DNA of 64,000 bases, from contig CAWGEH010000003.1 in assembly GCA_963821505.1 (NCBI GenBank), positions 1 through 64,000 of the forward strand, written 5' to 3'. The position numbers were made by a program, and so were the translations under genes. This document shows positions 19,563 to 28,986 of the stretch, piece after piece; within the stretch, counting starts at the first letter, position 1; the number at the start of each line of letters is the position of its first letter. This DNA is from VAZQ01 sp963821505. Its GTDB lineage: Bacteria; Pseudomonadota; Alphaproteobacteria; Rhizobiales; Xanthobacteraceae. The notes under the pieces were generated by a model. That model saw only the letters and a program-made list of their open reading frames with translations. It did no database searches and was not told where the DNA came from.

Positions 19563-20180
19563 TCACTTCGCAAGCTCCTTCAGTCCGAGACGGATCAACC
19601 TCGCCGTATCGGCGCCCTCGCCCGCGTTGCGCGCGGCGGCGGCGATGGCGGCCGCGGCTTGCGGCTGACCATAGCCGAGATTGACCAGCGCCGAGACCGC
19701 GTCCGCGACCGGCTGCGGCGCGCGCCTGTCCTCCACCGCGCCGGAGAGCCGGATCACCGCTGGATCGATGTCGACATAAGCCGGCGCCTTGTCCTTCAAT
19801 TCCGTGACGATGCGCTCGGCGACCTTGGGTCCCACGCCGGGCGTGCGCGCGACCATGGCCTTGTCGCGCATGGCGATGGCGGAGGCGAGATCGGCGGGCT
19901 TGAGCGTCCCGAGCACGGAGAGCGCGACTTTGGCGCCCACGCCCTGGACGGTTTGCAACAGGCGGAACCATTCGCGTTCTACGTCGGTGAGAAAGCCGAA
20001 TAGCTTGATCTGATCCTCGCGCACGTAGGTTTCGATCGACAGCGTTGCAGGCTCGCCGCTGCCGGGCAATTCCTGCAAGGTGCGGGCGGAGCAATGCACG
20101 AGATAGCCGACGCCGTTGACGTCGAGGACGATGAAATCCTCGCCGTAGCTGTCGATGAGGCCCTTGAGCTTGCCGATCAT
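19563..20180 (-). CDS. ruvA: Holliday junction DNA-binding protein RuvA
   Basis: Tetrameric protein that holds the Holliday junction and loads RuvB. 205 residues. The N-terminal OB-fold begins MIGKLKGLIDSYGEDFIVLDVNGVGYLV. Helix-hairpin-helix motifs are seen in LLQTVQGVGAKVALSVL and RTPGVGPKVAERIVTELKDK. The C-terminal RuvB-binding domain is AVSALVNLGYGQPQAAAAI. The start at 20180 overlaps the ruvC stop as ATGA. Followed unusually by cdd rather than ruvB. Confidence 0.97.
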   Translation of the reverse strand: MIGKLKGLIDSYGEDFIVLDVNGVGYLVHCSARTLQELPGSGEPATLSIETYVREDQIKLFGFLTDVEREWFRLLQTVQGVGAKVALSVLGTLKPADLASAIAMRDKAMVARTPGVGPKVAERIVTELKDKAPAYVDIDPAVIRLSGAVEDRRAPQPVADAVSALVNLGYGQPQAAAAIAAAARNAGEGADTARLIRLGLKELAK

Positions 20181-20683
20181 CGCGCCGCCACCTTGAGCAG
20201 CGCGCTCTGGCGATGATGTGCATGGCACACCGCGATCGCGAGCGCGTCGGCCGCGTCATCCGAGCGCGGATCGGCCTTCGGCAACAGCATGCCGATCATC
20301 ATGCGGATCTGCGCCTTCTCGCAATGACCGGCTCCGACGATGGTCTTTTTCACCAGATTCGGCGCGTATTCGGCGACGGGCAGGCCGGCGATCGCCGGCA
20401 CCAGCATGGCGATGCCGCGCGCCTGCCCGAGCTTGAGCGTGGCGGAGGCGTCCTTGTTGACGAAGGTTGCCTCGACCGCCGCTTCGTCCGGCGCATGCTC
20501 CTCGACCACCCGCCGCAAGCCGTCGTGGATGGCGAGCAGCCGCATCGCGAGCCCCGCTTTGTCGTCGGTCGCAAGCGAGCCGCAGGCGAGGAAGCTGAGG
20601 CGGTTGCCCTCGATCGCCACCACGCCCCAGCCGGTGCGGCGCAGGCCGGGGTCGATGCCGAGAATGCGAATCGGGCGGCGCAT
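20177..20683 (-). CDS. ruvC: Holliday junction resolvase RuvC
   Basis: Endonuclease that cuts Holliday junctions symmetrically. 168 residues from the ATG at 20683; the open frame continues further upstream but that part is low-complexity and not RuvC-like. Catalytic acidic residues: Asp in ILGIDPGLRRTGWGV, Glu in AAVEATFVNKDASA, and the C-terminal DPRSDDAADALAIAVCHAHH. First gene of ruvC-ruvA-cdd-ruvB. Confidence 0.97.
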   Translation of the reverse strand: MRRPIRILGIDPGLRRTGWGVVAIEGNRLSFLACGSLATDDKAGLAMRLLAIHDGLRRVVEEHAPDEAAVEATFVNKDASATLKLGQARGIAMLVPAIAGLPVAEYAPNLVKKTIVGAGHCEKAQIRMMIGMLLPKADPRSDDAADALAIAVCHAHHRQSALLKVAAR

Positions 20684-20935
20684 GATTGCCCGTTGATAGC
20701 CCCACCGGCTGCGACAGCCTAGGCCGGTCGTAGGCGCTTTCCGCCCCGACGCTCTTTCCCGCATGAGGGGATTGTCCCGGAGACCGGATCGCTCCGCGGG
20801 ACCTGCGGCAGGGGTCCCTCCCCTCCCCGCTCCTCCGCTGGCAGGCGATGCTTGCGCCCGAAAGGGACCGCGCCCAGGGTGGCCGCCCACCACGATGATA
20901 CCTGCGCCCGCCGGCCCGGCGGCGGCCGGGCGGGC
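20684..20935. other. Gene-free stretch between yebC and ruvC
   Basis: Very GC-rich spacer that should contain the ruv promoter. Frames that stay open here are the shadow of ruvC extended upstream. I see no RNA gene or terminator. Confidence 0.4.
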
Positions 20936-21034
20936 TAGAGCGAAATCGCTTCACATTGAATTGCGATTTCGCTCTAAGCATTTGTTTGGTCGCATGATCT
21001 TATCCGAAAAGTCTGCAACTTTTCGGGATCATGC
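20936..21034. repeat. About 100-bp two-hairpin dispersed repeat, copy A (after yebC)
   Basis: Hairpin 1 is GCGAAATCGC / GCGATTTCGC; hairpin 2 is GCATGAT / ATCATGC enclosing CCGAAAAGT / ACTTTTCGG. The copy ends one base from the yebC stop codon (21036-21038). Two further copies are found at 32511-32610 and 56521-56618. Typical of a non-autonomous intergenic repeat. Confidence 0.88.
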
Positions 21035-21035
21035 T

Positions 21036-21782
21036 TTAGGCACTCAGCTTCTGCATCAGCGCGTCCGAGACCTCGAAATTGGCGTAGACGCTCTGCACGT
21101 CGTCGTGTTCGTTGAGCGTCTCGATCAGCTTGAACAACTTCTCCCCCTGCTCGTCGCTCACCGGCACGGTGTTTTGCGGCCTCCACACCAACGCCGCCTT
21201 GCGCGGCTCGCCGAATTTCGCCTCCAGCGCCTTCGCGACGTCGCGCAAAGAATCCTGCGCGGTGTAGATTTCGTGCCCACTCTCGTTCGATACGACGTCC
21301 TCGGCGCCGGCGTCGATCGCCGCCTCCAACATGGCATCGGCACTCGCGACCTTGGCGTCGTATTCGACCACGCCGACATGGTCGAACATGAAGGAGACCG
21401 CGCCGGTCTCGGCGAGATTGCCGCCGGACTTGGCGAAGGTCGCGCGCACCTCGCCCGCGGTGCGGTTGCGATTGTCGGTCAGGACCTCGACGATGACGGC
21501 AACTCCGCCCGGCCCATAGCCCTCGTAACGGATCTCGTCATAGCTCTCCGCGTCACCGCCGGCAGCCTTCTTGATGGCGCGATCTATATTGTCCTTGGGC
21601 ATGTTCTCCGCGCGCGCCGCCAGCATCGCCGCGCGCAGGCGCGGATTCATGGCGGGGTCGGGCAATCCCAGCTTGGCCGAGACGGTAATTTCGCGCGCCA
21701 GCTTTCCGAACAGCTTGGACTTGACCTTATCCTGCCGCCCCTTGCGGTGCATGATGTTCTTGAACTGGGAATGGCCGGCCAT
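21036..21782 (-). CDS. yebC: YebC/PmpR family DNA-binding protein
   Basis: Conserved cytoplasmic protein related to transcriptional regulators (PmpR) and to translation factors acting on proline-rich stalls (YebC2/TACO1). 248 residues. Starts with the signature MAGHSQFKNIMHRKG, followed by KLFGKLAREITVSAK and MPKDNIDRAIKKA, and ends with YANFEVSDALMQKLSA. A dispersed repeat follows its stop codon directly. No operon partner. Confidence 0.95.
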   Translation of the reverse strand: MAGHSQFKNIMHRKGRQDKVKSKLFGKLAREITVSAKLGLPDPAMNPRLRAAMLAARAENMPKDNIDRAIKKAAGGDAESYDEIRYEGYGPGGVAVIVEVLTDNRNRTAGEVRATFAKSGGNLAETGAVSFMFDHVGVVEYDAKVASADAMLEAAIDAGAEDVVSNESGHEIYTAQDSLRDVAKALEAKFGEPRKAALVWRPQNTVPVSDEQGEKLFKLIETLNEHDDVQSVYANFEVSDALMQKLSA

Positions 21783-21932
21783 GGCTTGCTCCTCGACGGC
21801 CCGCTCCGCGCAAGATCGGGCGCGATCGGCGAGCCACGGATAATGGATTGATATGAGCGCGTTATAGGACGCACCCTGGAGAATATCCAGAAGCGGTTGG
21901 CGGCCGCAATCCCGGCCGTCCGTATCTCGCGC

Positions 21933-22997
21933 TCAGCGAACGCCGCCGGTATTGCGGATCGGGCCGACGGCGGCTTCGAACCGCTTGCGGAGATCGGCGA
22001 TCAGCCGATCGTCGGTCACGAAGTCCCGGTAGCCGTTGGCCACTTGATGGGCGAACAGCGGCTTGAGTCCCGCCGGCGGCGGCACGTCGCCGCGCGAAGA
22101 GAACGTTCCGATGCGGCGCTGCTGCTCGCGCGCCAGCACCCAGCTCAGATAGAGCTTCGCGACGTTGGGGTGCGGCGCATCCTTGAAGATGCCGGCGGTC
22201 GAGTAATAGATCGGGATCGGGTCGATCTGCGAGAACACGAACTCGATCGGCTGTCCTGCCTTCTTCAGGTTGAGGACGGTCGAGGTGGTGGCATCGAGGG
22301 TGACGAGGTTCGTCCCCGCAGCAACCGAGCGCGACACGCTGAGATGGCCCTGCACCCAGTTGGGCTCATTCGCCAGATATCTGTCGATGTAGTCGCCGCC
22401 GTATTTCTGCGCGAGGGTGTGAAACAGGTAGAGCGTCGCGTCGTCGTCGTGGGGATAGCAGGCGATCATCTTGCCGCGAAATTCGGGCTTGAGGAAATCG
22501 AGCCCCGACTTCGGCGCATTCTCCGGCCGCAGCTGCTGCGTGTTGTAGGCATATGACAGCATGCCCACATACCAGACGATGAATGCGCCGTCGGGGTCCT
22601 TGAACGACTTGTCGATGGCGTCGAAGCCCTCGGGCTTGAAGGCGAGCATTTTTCCCTGCCCCTTCCAGCGCACGAAATCCTGCGCGGTCTGGAACAGCAC
22701 CATGTCGGCTTGGAGCTTGCCCTCCTTGAACTGCTGCTCGATCTTCTGGTTGAGCACGTTGCTGAAACCGCCTTCGATGGCGACTGTCAGCCCCGGAAAC
22801 TTGCCCTCGAACTCTCTCGCCAGCGGCTCGTAATTCGATATCGGCCCGCCAGCGTAGATCACCAGCGACTTTTCGTCCTTGGCCTTGGCATAAAGCTCAT
22901 CGAGTGTCTCGCCGTAGCCGGGCCCACAGAGCAGGAAGAGGAGTGTGGCGAGGGCCGACGGCGGGCGCAGGACCGCGCGAAATGTTGCGGCGAGCAT
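21933..22997 (-). CDS. Orphan ABC transporter periplasmic binding protein
   Basis: 354-residue extracellular solute-binding protein of the iron/2-aminoethylphosphonate type (SBP family 1/13). Signal peptide near residues 1-29 (ALATLLFLLCGPGYG), then AKAKDEKSLVIYAGGPISNYEPLAREFEGKFPG and VWYVGMLSYAYNTQQL. No permease or ATPase gene lies beside it, so it either works with a transporter elsewhere or stands alone. The ligand is unknown; there is no obvious tyrosine cluster of the ferric-binding proteins. Confidence 0.85.
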   Translation of the reverse strand: MLAATFRAVLRPPSALATLLFLLCGPGYGETLDELYAKAKDEKSLVIYAGGPISNYEPLAREFEGKFPGLTVAIEGGFSNVLNQKIEQQFKEGKLQADMVLFQTAQDFVRWKGQGKMLAFKPEGFDAIDKSFKDPDGAFIVWYVGMLSYAYNTQQLRPENAPKSGLDFLKPEFRGKMIACYPHDDDATLYLFHTLAQKYGGDYIDRYLANEPNWVQGHLSVSRSVAAGTNLVTLDATTSTVLNLKKAGQPIEFVFSQIDPIPIYYSTAGIFKDAPHPNVAKLYLSWVLAREQQRRIGTFSSRGDVPPPAGLKPLFAHQVANGYRDFVTDDRLIADLRKRFEAAVGPIRNTGGVR

Positions 22998-23142
22998 TCT
23001 TTCTTCCTCCCGACAGGCTTTTCAGGGATTGTGCCGCAAAGCCGCTCTCAGTCAATCTCGGGCAACGGGCCACGATGCCGGCGGCGCAGACACGACGAAT
23101 GCGAGTCCGCAACCGTCCCGATCGAAGGAGACGAAGGCGCTG

Positions 23143-24117
23143 CTACAGTACCATTTGCATCGGCTGCGCGACATAGCGGAAGCCGTCGCCCTGCTTGGCG
23201 AAGTGACCGATCCCGGGCCACGGCAGATGGTAGACCAGCGCCGGCATGCGTTGCCTCGCGAGCATGTCCATGATCCTGATACGCGTCTCTATGCCCTGCT
23301 TGGGATCGGTGTCGAAGCCGACCTCCATGCGCGGGTTTTCCACCAGGATCACATGGTGGGTGAGGTCGCCGACGACGAACAGCGACTTGCCGCCGGAATT
23401 GACCACGAAGCTGGTATGTCCGACCGTGTGCCCGGGGGTGTGCATCGCCTGGACGCCGGGGATGACCTCCTGGCCATCCCGGTAGAACACGATGCGATCC
23501 CGGTTCGGGATGAGATTCTTCTTGGCTGCGAGCGCGGAGCCTTCGGCCGGGGTGCCGAGCCGCCTGTCATCGGTCCAGAATTCCAGATCGGCCTGCGAGA
23601 TGTAGATCTGCGCGTTGGCGAAGTTGCGGCCGCCATCCGCCGCCATGATCCCGCCGACATGATCGATATGCGCATGCGTGGGAATGACGGCATCGATGTC
23701 GTTGGGATCGATGCCGGACTGCCTGAGGCTGGCCACCAGCCGCCCCATGTCGTCGTTGCGCTTGACCGAGCTCATTCCGGTCTCGAACAGAGCGAGCTTG
23801 TCGCCGGTATTGATCACCAGAGCGTTCTGGTCGAGCACGACGTTGTTGGTCGGCAGGAAATGTTCGCTCATCATTCTGCCGATCTCGTCCGCGGTCGGGC
23901 CGCGGAAGGTATTTTTCGGATCGCCGATCGACAGCGGTCCGTCCGACACTACCGTCGCCTCGATGGTTCCGACCTTGAAGCGATAGTAGGCCGGCGCCGG
24001 CGCGTTGAGCATCGGCGCCTTGGCGTACGCCGCGGATGCGCCGCCGAGAACGCCCCATGCGGCGGTCGCCGACGCCCCAGCGAGCAAGCGACGTCGCGAT
24101 AACGACATGTCTCCCAT
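23143..24117 (-). CDS. Tat-exported metallo-beta-lactamase-fold hydrolase
   Basis: 324-residue MBL-fold protein. A twin-arginine signal (SLSRRRLLAGASATAAWGVLGG) predicts export folded, with metal bound, to the periplasm. Metal motifs: HAHIDHVGG, MHTPGHTVGHTSF and VVGDLTHH. The start at 24117 has GGAGG about 8 bases upstream; a second ATG at 24108 also has GGGAG. The fold covers quorum-quenching lactonases, glyoxalase II-like and other hydrolases; the exact substrate cannot be told. 149 bp separate it from the YmdB-like gene upstream. Confidence 0.9.
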   Translation of the reverse strand: MGDMSLSRRRLLAGASATAAWGVLGGASAAYAKAPMLNAPAPAYYRFKVGTIEATVVSDGPLSIGDPKNTFRGPTADEIGRMMSEHFLPTNNVVLDQNALVINTGDKLALFETGMSSVKRNDDMGRLVASLRQSGIDPNDIDAVIPTHAHIDHVGGIMAADGGRNFANAQIYISQADLEFWTDDRRLGTPAEGSALAAKKNLIPNRDRIVFYRDGQEVIPGVQAMHTPGHTVGHTSFVVNSGGKSLFVVGDLTHHVILVENPRMEVGFDTDPKQGIETRIRIMDMLARQRMPALVYHLPWPGIGHFAKQGDGFRYVAQPMQMVL

Positions 24118-24266
24118 GACGTCCACCTCCCTATGTCTTATGGCTTTATGTCTATGGCTTGGGGACGGACGGCGGTCCGCCCGCGGCAAGACTACTCCAA
24201 AGCGCGGCGGAGTTCGCGCCCGCGCGCGTGTTCCACATGCGAGCGGACCAGGCGATAATCGGGCCC

Positions 24267-25088
24267 TCATGCCCAGAACGTCGGCCGCGCCTGTTCCAGC
24301 CGGCCGCCCAGACGAACGGCGGCGACGCGGCGCGCGAGCCCGGTCGAGTCGTCGGTCTCGACCGCCAGCGCGCACAACGTCGCCTCGCCCAGCGCCGGCT
24401 CGAAACGCGCCCCCGATATCTTGCGCAGGAAGCGCGTCAAGGGCTCGTCCTTATCCATGCCGATCACGGAATCGTAGTCCCCGGTCATGCCGACATCTGA
24501 CATGAACGCGGTGCCGTGCGGCAGGATTTGATGATCCGCGGTCGGCACATGGGTGTGGGTGCCGACGACGAGGCTCGCGCGGCCGTCGCAGAAATGCCCC
24601 ATCGCCTGCTTCTCGCTCGTCGCCTCGGCGTGAATGTCGATGATGACGGCATCGGCCCCCTGCTTGAGCGGACAAGCCGCGAGTTCGCGCTCGACCGCGG
24701 CGAACGGGTCATCGAGCGGATCCATGAAGATGCGGCCCATGGCGTTGACGATGAGCACGCGCGCGCCGTTCTTGGCGTCGACGAGCGCGACACCGCGTCC
24801 GGGCGTGCCGGCGGGATAATTGATCGGGCGAAGCAGCTTCGGCGCCCGTTCGATGAAAACCAGCGCCTCCTTCTGATCCCAGGAATGGTTGCCGCCGGTG
24901 ATCGCGTCGCCGCCGGCATCGACGAGTTCCTGGTAGATCGCTTCGGTGATGCCGAAGCCGCCGGCGGCGTTCTCGCCGTTGATCGCGACGAAATCGAGCT
25001 TCCAGTCCCGCACCAGTCCCGGCAGATGCTCGAGCAGCACGGCACGCCCGCTGCGGCCCACGATGTCGCCGATGAACAGGATACGCAT
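24267..25088 (-). CDS. YmdB-like metallophosphoesterase (TIGR00282 family)
   Basis: 273-residue calcineurin-like phosphoesterase; characterised relatives hydrolyse 2',3'-cyclic nucleotides. Metal ligands appear in order: FIGDIVGRSGR, NGENAAGGFGI, ITGGNHSWDQKE, and VVGTHTHVPTADHQIL. Sits 3 bp after fau on the same strand, a common pairing in Rhizobiales, so probably co-transcribed. Full length. Confidence 0.93.
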   Translation of the reverse strand: MRILFIGDIVGRSGRAVLLEHLPGLVRDWKLDFVAINGENAAGGFGITEAIYQELVDAGGDAITGGNHSWDQKEALVFIERAPKLLRPINYPAGTPGRGVALVDAKNGARVLIVNAMGRIFMDPLDDPFAAVERELAACPLKQGADAVIIDIHAEATSEKQAMGHFCDGRASLVVGTHTHVPTADHQILPHGTAFMSDVGMTGDYDSVIGMDKDEPLTRFLRKISGARFEPALGEATLCALAVETDDSTGLARRVAAVRLGGRLEQARPTFWA

Positions 25089-25091
25089 GCC

Positions 25092-25682
25092 TCAGGTGGC
25101 CCGACAGTCGATGACCTCGCGCTCGGTTAGCACGAGATCGAGGCGGGCGTCGCGGGGGGTGTTCGGGACGCTCAAGATTTCCTGCGCGGCGAAGCCGATG
25201 CCGAGGGCAACGATGTTTTTCCGCGCGCGCAAGGCGGCGATCGTCATGTCGTAATAGCCGGCGCCGTAGCCGATGCGTTGCCCGCTGCGGTCGAACGCCA
25301 AAAGCGGCACGAGCACGATGTCCGGGAAGACTTCGGGCGCATCGGGCTTCGGCTCGCGGATGCCCCAGACGCCGGACGCAAGCGTTTCGCCAAAAGCGAA
25401 GGCACGCATGATAAGCGGCTTTCCCCGTCCGGCGACCGCGGGCAACGCGAGTTGCGCGCCGCCATCCGCGAGCTTGCGCATCAGCGGGATGGGATTGATC
25501 TCGCTCGTCATCGGCATGAAGCCCGAGACGATCGTGCCCGGTGGCGCCGCGACCGGAAACGGTCGCGACGCGACGGCCCGGGCCGCCTCTGCGCGAATCT
25601 GGGCGGGCAGCGCCTCGCGGCGCGCACGGGCGTCGCGACGGACGGCAGCTTTCAGAATTTCGACTGACGTGGAGGGAACCAT
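25092..25682 (-). CDS. fau: 5-formyltetrahydrofolate cyclo-ligase
   Basis: ATP-dependent enzyme converting 5-formyl-THF to 5,10-methenyl-THF in folate recycling. 196 residues from the ATG at 25682 (the open frame upstream runs through the 6S RNA and is not coding). Signature IGYGAGYYDMTIAALR near residue 150 and VLVPLLAFDRSGQRIG just before it. The zapA - 6S RNA - fau order is conserved across many proteobacteria and supports both calls. Confidence 0.95.
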   Translation of the reverse strand: MVPSTSVEILKAAVRRDARARREALPAQIRAEAARAVASRPFPVAAPPGTIVSGFMPMTSEINPIPLMRKLADGGAQLALPAVAGRGKPLIMRAFAFGETLASGVWGIREPKPDAPEVFPDIVLVPLLAFDRSGQRIGYGAGYYDMTIAALRARKNIVALGIGFAAQEILSVPNTPRDARLDLVLTEREVIDCRAT

Positions 25683-25762
25683 CGACCGGGCAAACTCATG
25701 TCGCGGATGCAGTAGAACGCGAGCGCATTGAGCACAGCGCCCGGGACAAGAGGTGAGAATAG

Positions 25763-25926
25763 AAGCGCGGAGCCGCGATGGCCGTTGGAGCGTCGATCCC
25801 GGGTTCCCTACGAAAGTAGGTGGGCGCCGTGTGTCCGAGCCCACGAGCCCGGTCAGGGACAGCTCCCTTGAGGATCGATAAGGCCCCGGGGATATGGCTC
25901 CTCACGCACCTCGCAGCCCCGCGCGA
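25763..25926 (-). ncRNA. ssrS: 6S RNA
   Basis: Lies between zapA and fau on the same strand, the conserved 6S RNA locus. The ends pair in a long closing stem: GCGCGGGGCTGCGAGG near 25909-25924 (5' side, read on minus) against CCATCGCGGCTCCGCGC near 25765-25781 (3' side). The middle contains internal complementary arms around a bulge, as in the promoter-mimicking bubble that traps RNA polymerase holoenzyme. Length about 164 nt fits. Ends are estimated from the stem, not mapped. Confidence 0.8.
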
Positions 25927-25973
25927 CCAATGTAGTGCGGATGCGGTCCTCGCGCCACCCGCGCTGTCAGTCC

Positions 25974-26360
25974 TCACCCCATCGGCACGCCGCCGTCGGG
26001 GACCGTCTGGTTGAGCCGCTTGGTAATGGTCTCGATGCGCTCGGCCGCCGCGTTGAGCGCGGCCACGACCGCCGCCTGCGTCGCCTGGGCACGGTCGGAC
26101 GATACGACGCTCGCGTCCTGCAGCGCCGCGAACTCCGGCTCCAGGCGCTGCAGCTTTTCCTTCACTTCCGACAGTTCGTCAGCGAGCGTCAGCGCGGCCA
26201 TGACGGTGAGCCGCGTATCTCCGATCTCGCCGAAGCGCCCGCGCAGCCGCACGATGCGGGCGTCGAGATCCTCCGCCAGACGCATCAGGCGCGCCTCTTC
26301 GCCGTCCTCGCAAGCCATGCGGAACTGGCGGCCGTTAATCGTGACATTGACCTGCGGCAT
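25974..26360 (-). CDS. zapA: Cell division protein ZapA
   Basis: Small coiled-coil protein that bundles FtsZ at the division site. 128 residues. N-terminal domain MPQVNVTINGRQFRMACEDGEE followed by LAEDLDARIVRLRGRFGEIGDTRLTVMAALTLADEL, the family core, and a long C-terminal helix. Immediately upstream of 6S RNA and downstream of the DUF4164 gene. Confidence 0.95.
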   Translation of the reverse strand: MPQVNVTINGRQFRMACEDGEEARLMRLAEDLDARIVRLRGRFGEIGDTRLTVMAALTLADELSEVKEKLQRLEPEFAALQDASVVSSDRAQATQAAVVAALNAAAERIETITKRLNQTVPDGGVPMG

Positions 26361-26385
26361 GGCATTGCGCCCGCTTTAAGGCCGC

Positions 26386-26667
26386 TCAGCGCTCGCTGGC
26401 CGCGAGTACGGAGCGGATGGTGTCGATGGCGGCATCGAGCCGCTGCGCGACCTCGCGATTGGTGGTTTCCAGCGCCCGCGCACGGGCGGTGGCGGCATCG
26501 AGCTCGCAGGCGAGCCGCGAGCGGTCGGTCCCGAGCGCGTGCAGCTGGGCGTCCAGCGTCTCCTCGCCGCGGTCGGCTTCGCGCCGCCGCTCGACCGCAG
26601 CCGCCAACGCGTCGAGCGCAAGCGCAAGACGTTTGCTGGCCGCGTCGATGGCGCTGGGCTCGCTCAT
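26386..26667 (-). CDS. DUF4164 coiled-coil protein
   Basis: 93-residue all-helical protein of unknown function from the ATG at 26667. Almost the whole length is heptad-like, Ala/Arg/Glu-rich (SKRLALALDALAAAVERRRE... ALETTNREVAQRLDAAIDTI). In Rhizobiales this family is regularly found next to zapA (25 bp here), so a link to the division ring is reasonable but unproven. Confidence 0.8.
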   Translation of the reverse strand: MSEPSAIDAASKRLALALDALAAAVERRREADRGEETLDAQLHALGTDRSRLACELDAATARARALETTNREVAQRLDAAIDTIRSVLAASER

Positions 26668-26910
26668 TCTCGGCAAATCCCCTGGCTCGGCCGCTATCCC
26701 CCGGATTCGTCAGCCTTGTGGCCGCGAAAATCTTTTGCGTCGGCAAGCGGTTAGAGACAGAACCCTACGTTGCGCGACGGCGTCCCGTCAACGTTCGGCC
26801 GGAACTTCGCCCAGCCCCTGTGAATCGCGAGCGCCGCGCATGCAGGCATTCTTTGACTCCCTTTGTCCGCGTGCTAGAGCCTCGCGCGAGCAACCGCTTG
26901 TGGCCCAGCC

Positions 26911-28986
26911 ATGACCAGCCCGAAATCCCTCCTAGCTGCAACGGCGGTCTCTGCCGCGCAAACGACCGCCCACCACCGCGGCGAGCACGTCCCTCGGACG
27001 CGTGCCCACCACGAGCGCATGGCGAATGCCATCCGCGCGCTCGCCATGGACGCGGTCGAACAGGCGAAATCCGGCCATCCCGGTCTCCCGATGGGAGCGG
27101 CCGACGTTGCGACCGTGCTGTTCACCCGGTTCCTGAAGTTCGATCCCTCCGATCCCGCCTGGCCCGACCGCGACCGTTTCGTGCTTTCGGCCGGCCACGG
27201 CTCGATGCTGGTCTACGCGCTGCTCCATCTCCTCGGCTACGAGCAGATGACGATCGAGGAGATCAAGCGCTTCCGCCAACTTGGCTCGCTGACGCCCGGC
27301 CATCCCGAGAATTTCGTGACGCCGGGGGTGGAGACGACGACCGGCCCGCTCGGCCAGGGCCTCGGTAACGCGGTCGGCATGGCGATCGCCGAACGCCACC
27401 TTGCCGCCGCGTTCGGGGCGGAGCTCGTGGACCATCATACATACGCGCTCGCCTCCGACGGCGATCTCATGGAGGGTATCAGCCAGGAGGCGATCGCGCT
27501 CGCCGGGCATCTCAGGCTCAACAAGCTGATCGTGTTGTTCGACGATAACGGCATTTCCATCGACGGCCCGCTCTCGCTGGCCAATTCGGTCGATCAGGTG
27601 AAGCGCTTCGAGGCCGCCGGCTGGGCCGCGGCACGCATCGACGGGCACGATCCCGAGGCGATCGCCAAGGCGATCGAGCTCGCGCAAGCGAGCGAGCGAC
27701 CGTCGCTGATCGCCTGCCGCACCACCATCGGCTTCGGCGCGCCGAGCAAGGCCGGCACCGAGAAGTCCCACGGTTCGCCGCTCGGCGCCGACGAAATCAA
27801 AGGCGCGCGTGAACGACTCGGCTGGGCGGAACCCGCCTTCGTTATTCCGCCGGATGTACTCGAGATGTGGCGCAGCGCCGCCCTTGCACGCAGCGCGGCC
27901 CATCAGGCCTGGACCGAGCGTTTCAAAGCCGTTCCGGCGGGGCGCCGTGCGGAATTCGAGCGCCGCATTCGCGGCGAGCTGCCGCAGGACAAGCTCGCCG
28001 CAGCGGTGCGTTCAGTGAAGGAGAAGCTGGCCGCCACGCCGAAGGAGGTTGCGACTCGCGCAGCATCCGAGACGGCGCTGGAAACGCTGACCGCGGCGGT
28101 GCCGGAGATGATCGGCGGCTCCGCCGACCTCACCGGCTCCAACAACACCAAGCCCAAGGGCATGGCGGTCTTCTCCGCCGCCGACTATGCCGGACGATTC
28201 ATCCACTACGGCGTGCGCGAGCACGGCATGGCCGCGGCCATGAACGGCATGGCGCTGCACGGCGGCATCATTCCCTATTCCGGCACATTCCTCGTCTTTT
28301 CCGACTATTGCCGGCCGGCGATCCGGCTCGCGGCGCTCGCGGGCGAACGCGTCATTTACGTGATGACCCACGACTCGATCGGGCTCGGCGAGGACGGCCC
28401 GACCCACCAGCCGGTCGAGCATCTCGCCGCGTTGCGCGCGATCCCGAATCTCCGCGTGTTCCGTCCGTGCGACGCGGTCGAGACCGTCGAATGCTGGCAG
28501 CTGGCGCTCGAGAGCGCGAAAGCCCCGAGTGTTCTCGCACTCACCCGGCAGAACCTGCCGCAGTTGCGACTCGGGCTCGAGGAGACGAACCGCTGCGCCG
28601 CCGGGGCCTATGAGATCGTTTCCGCCGAGACGGCCGCCGACGTTTCGTTGTTCGCAACAGGATCGGAAGTCGCGGTCGCGGTCGCGGCGGGCAAATTGCT
28701 ACGCCAGCGCGGCGTCTCGGCGCGCGTGGTCTCGGTGCCCTGCTTCGAGCTCTTGCGCGCCCTTCCCGCCGGCGAGCGGGCGAAGATCCTCGGCCGGGCC
28801 AGGGTCAACATCGCGGTCGAGGCCGCGATACGCCAAGGCTGGGACGAAATCATCGGCTCGGAGGGCGCCTTCGTCGGCATGACGACGTTCGGGGCGAGCG
28901 CTCCCTACAAGGATCTCTACAAGCACTTCGGCATCACACCGGAGCAGGTCGCCGAAGCGGCATTGGCCAAATTGGGGAGGATTTAA
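26911..28986 (+). CDS. tkt: Transketolase
   Basis: Thiamine-diphosphate enzyme of the pentose phosphate and Calvin cycles, moving two-carbon units between sugar phosphates. 691 residues. The conserved part begins HHERMANAIRALAMDAVEQAKSG at about residue 33; the ~30 residues before it look non-homologous but no other in-frame start exists before the core. Cofactor motif SDGDLMEGISQEA...LIVLFDDN, the active-site STKSHGSPLG-like stretch (GTEKSHGSPLG) and the pyrimidine-domain REHGMAAAMNG. First of the run tkt-gap-pgk-fba. Confidence 0.97.
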   Translation: MTSPKSLLAATAVSAAQTTAHHRGEHVPRTRAHHERMANAIRALAMDAVEQAKSGHPGLPMGAADVATVLFTRFLKFDPSDPAWPDRDRFVLSAGHGSMLVYALLHLLGYEQMTIEEIKRFRQLGSLTPGHPENFVTPGVETTTGPLGQGLGNAVGMAIAERHLAAAFGAELVDHHTYALASDGDLMEGISQEAIALAGHLRLNKLIVLFDDNGISIDGPLSLANSVDQVKRFEAAGWAAARIDGHDPEAIAKAIELAQASERPSLIACRTTIGFGAPSKAGTEKSHGSPLGADEIKGARERLGWAEPAFVIPPDVLEMWRSAALARSAAHQAWTERFKAVPAGRRAEFERRIRGELPQDKLAAAVRSVKEKLAATPKEVATRAASETALETLTAAVPEMIGGSADLTGSNNTKPKGMAVFSAADYAGRFIHYGVREHGMAAAMNGMALHGGIIPYSGTFLVFSDYCRPAIRLAALAGERVIYVMTHDSIGLGEDGPTHQPVEHLAALRAIPNLRVFRPCDAVETVECWQLALESAKAPSVLALTRQNLPQLRLGLEETNRCAAGAYEIVSAETAADVSLFATGSEVAVAVAAGKLLRQRGVSARVVSVPCFELLRALPAGERAKILGRARVNIAVEAAIRQGWDEIIGSEGAFVGMTTFGASAPYKDLYKHFGITPEQVAEAALAKLGRI

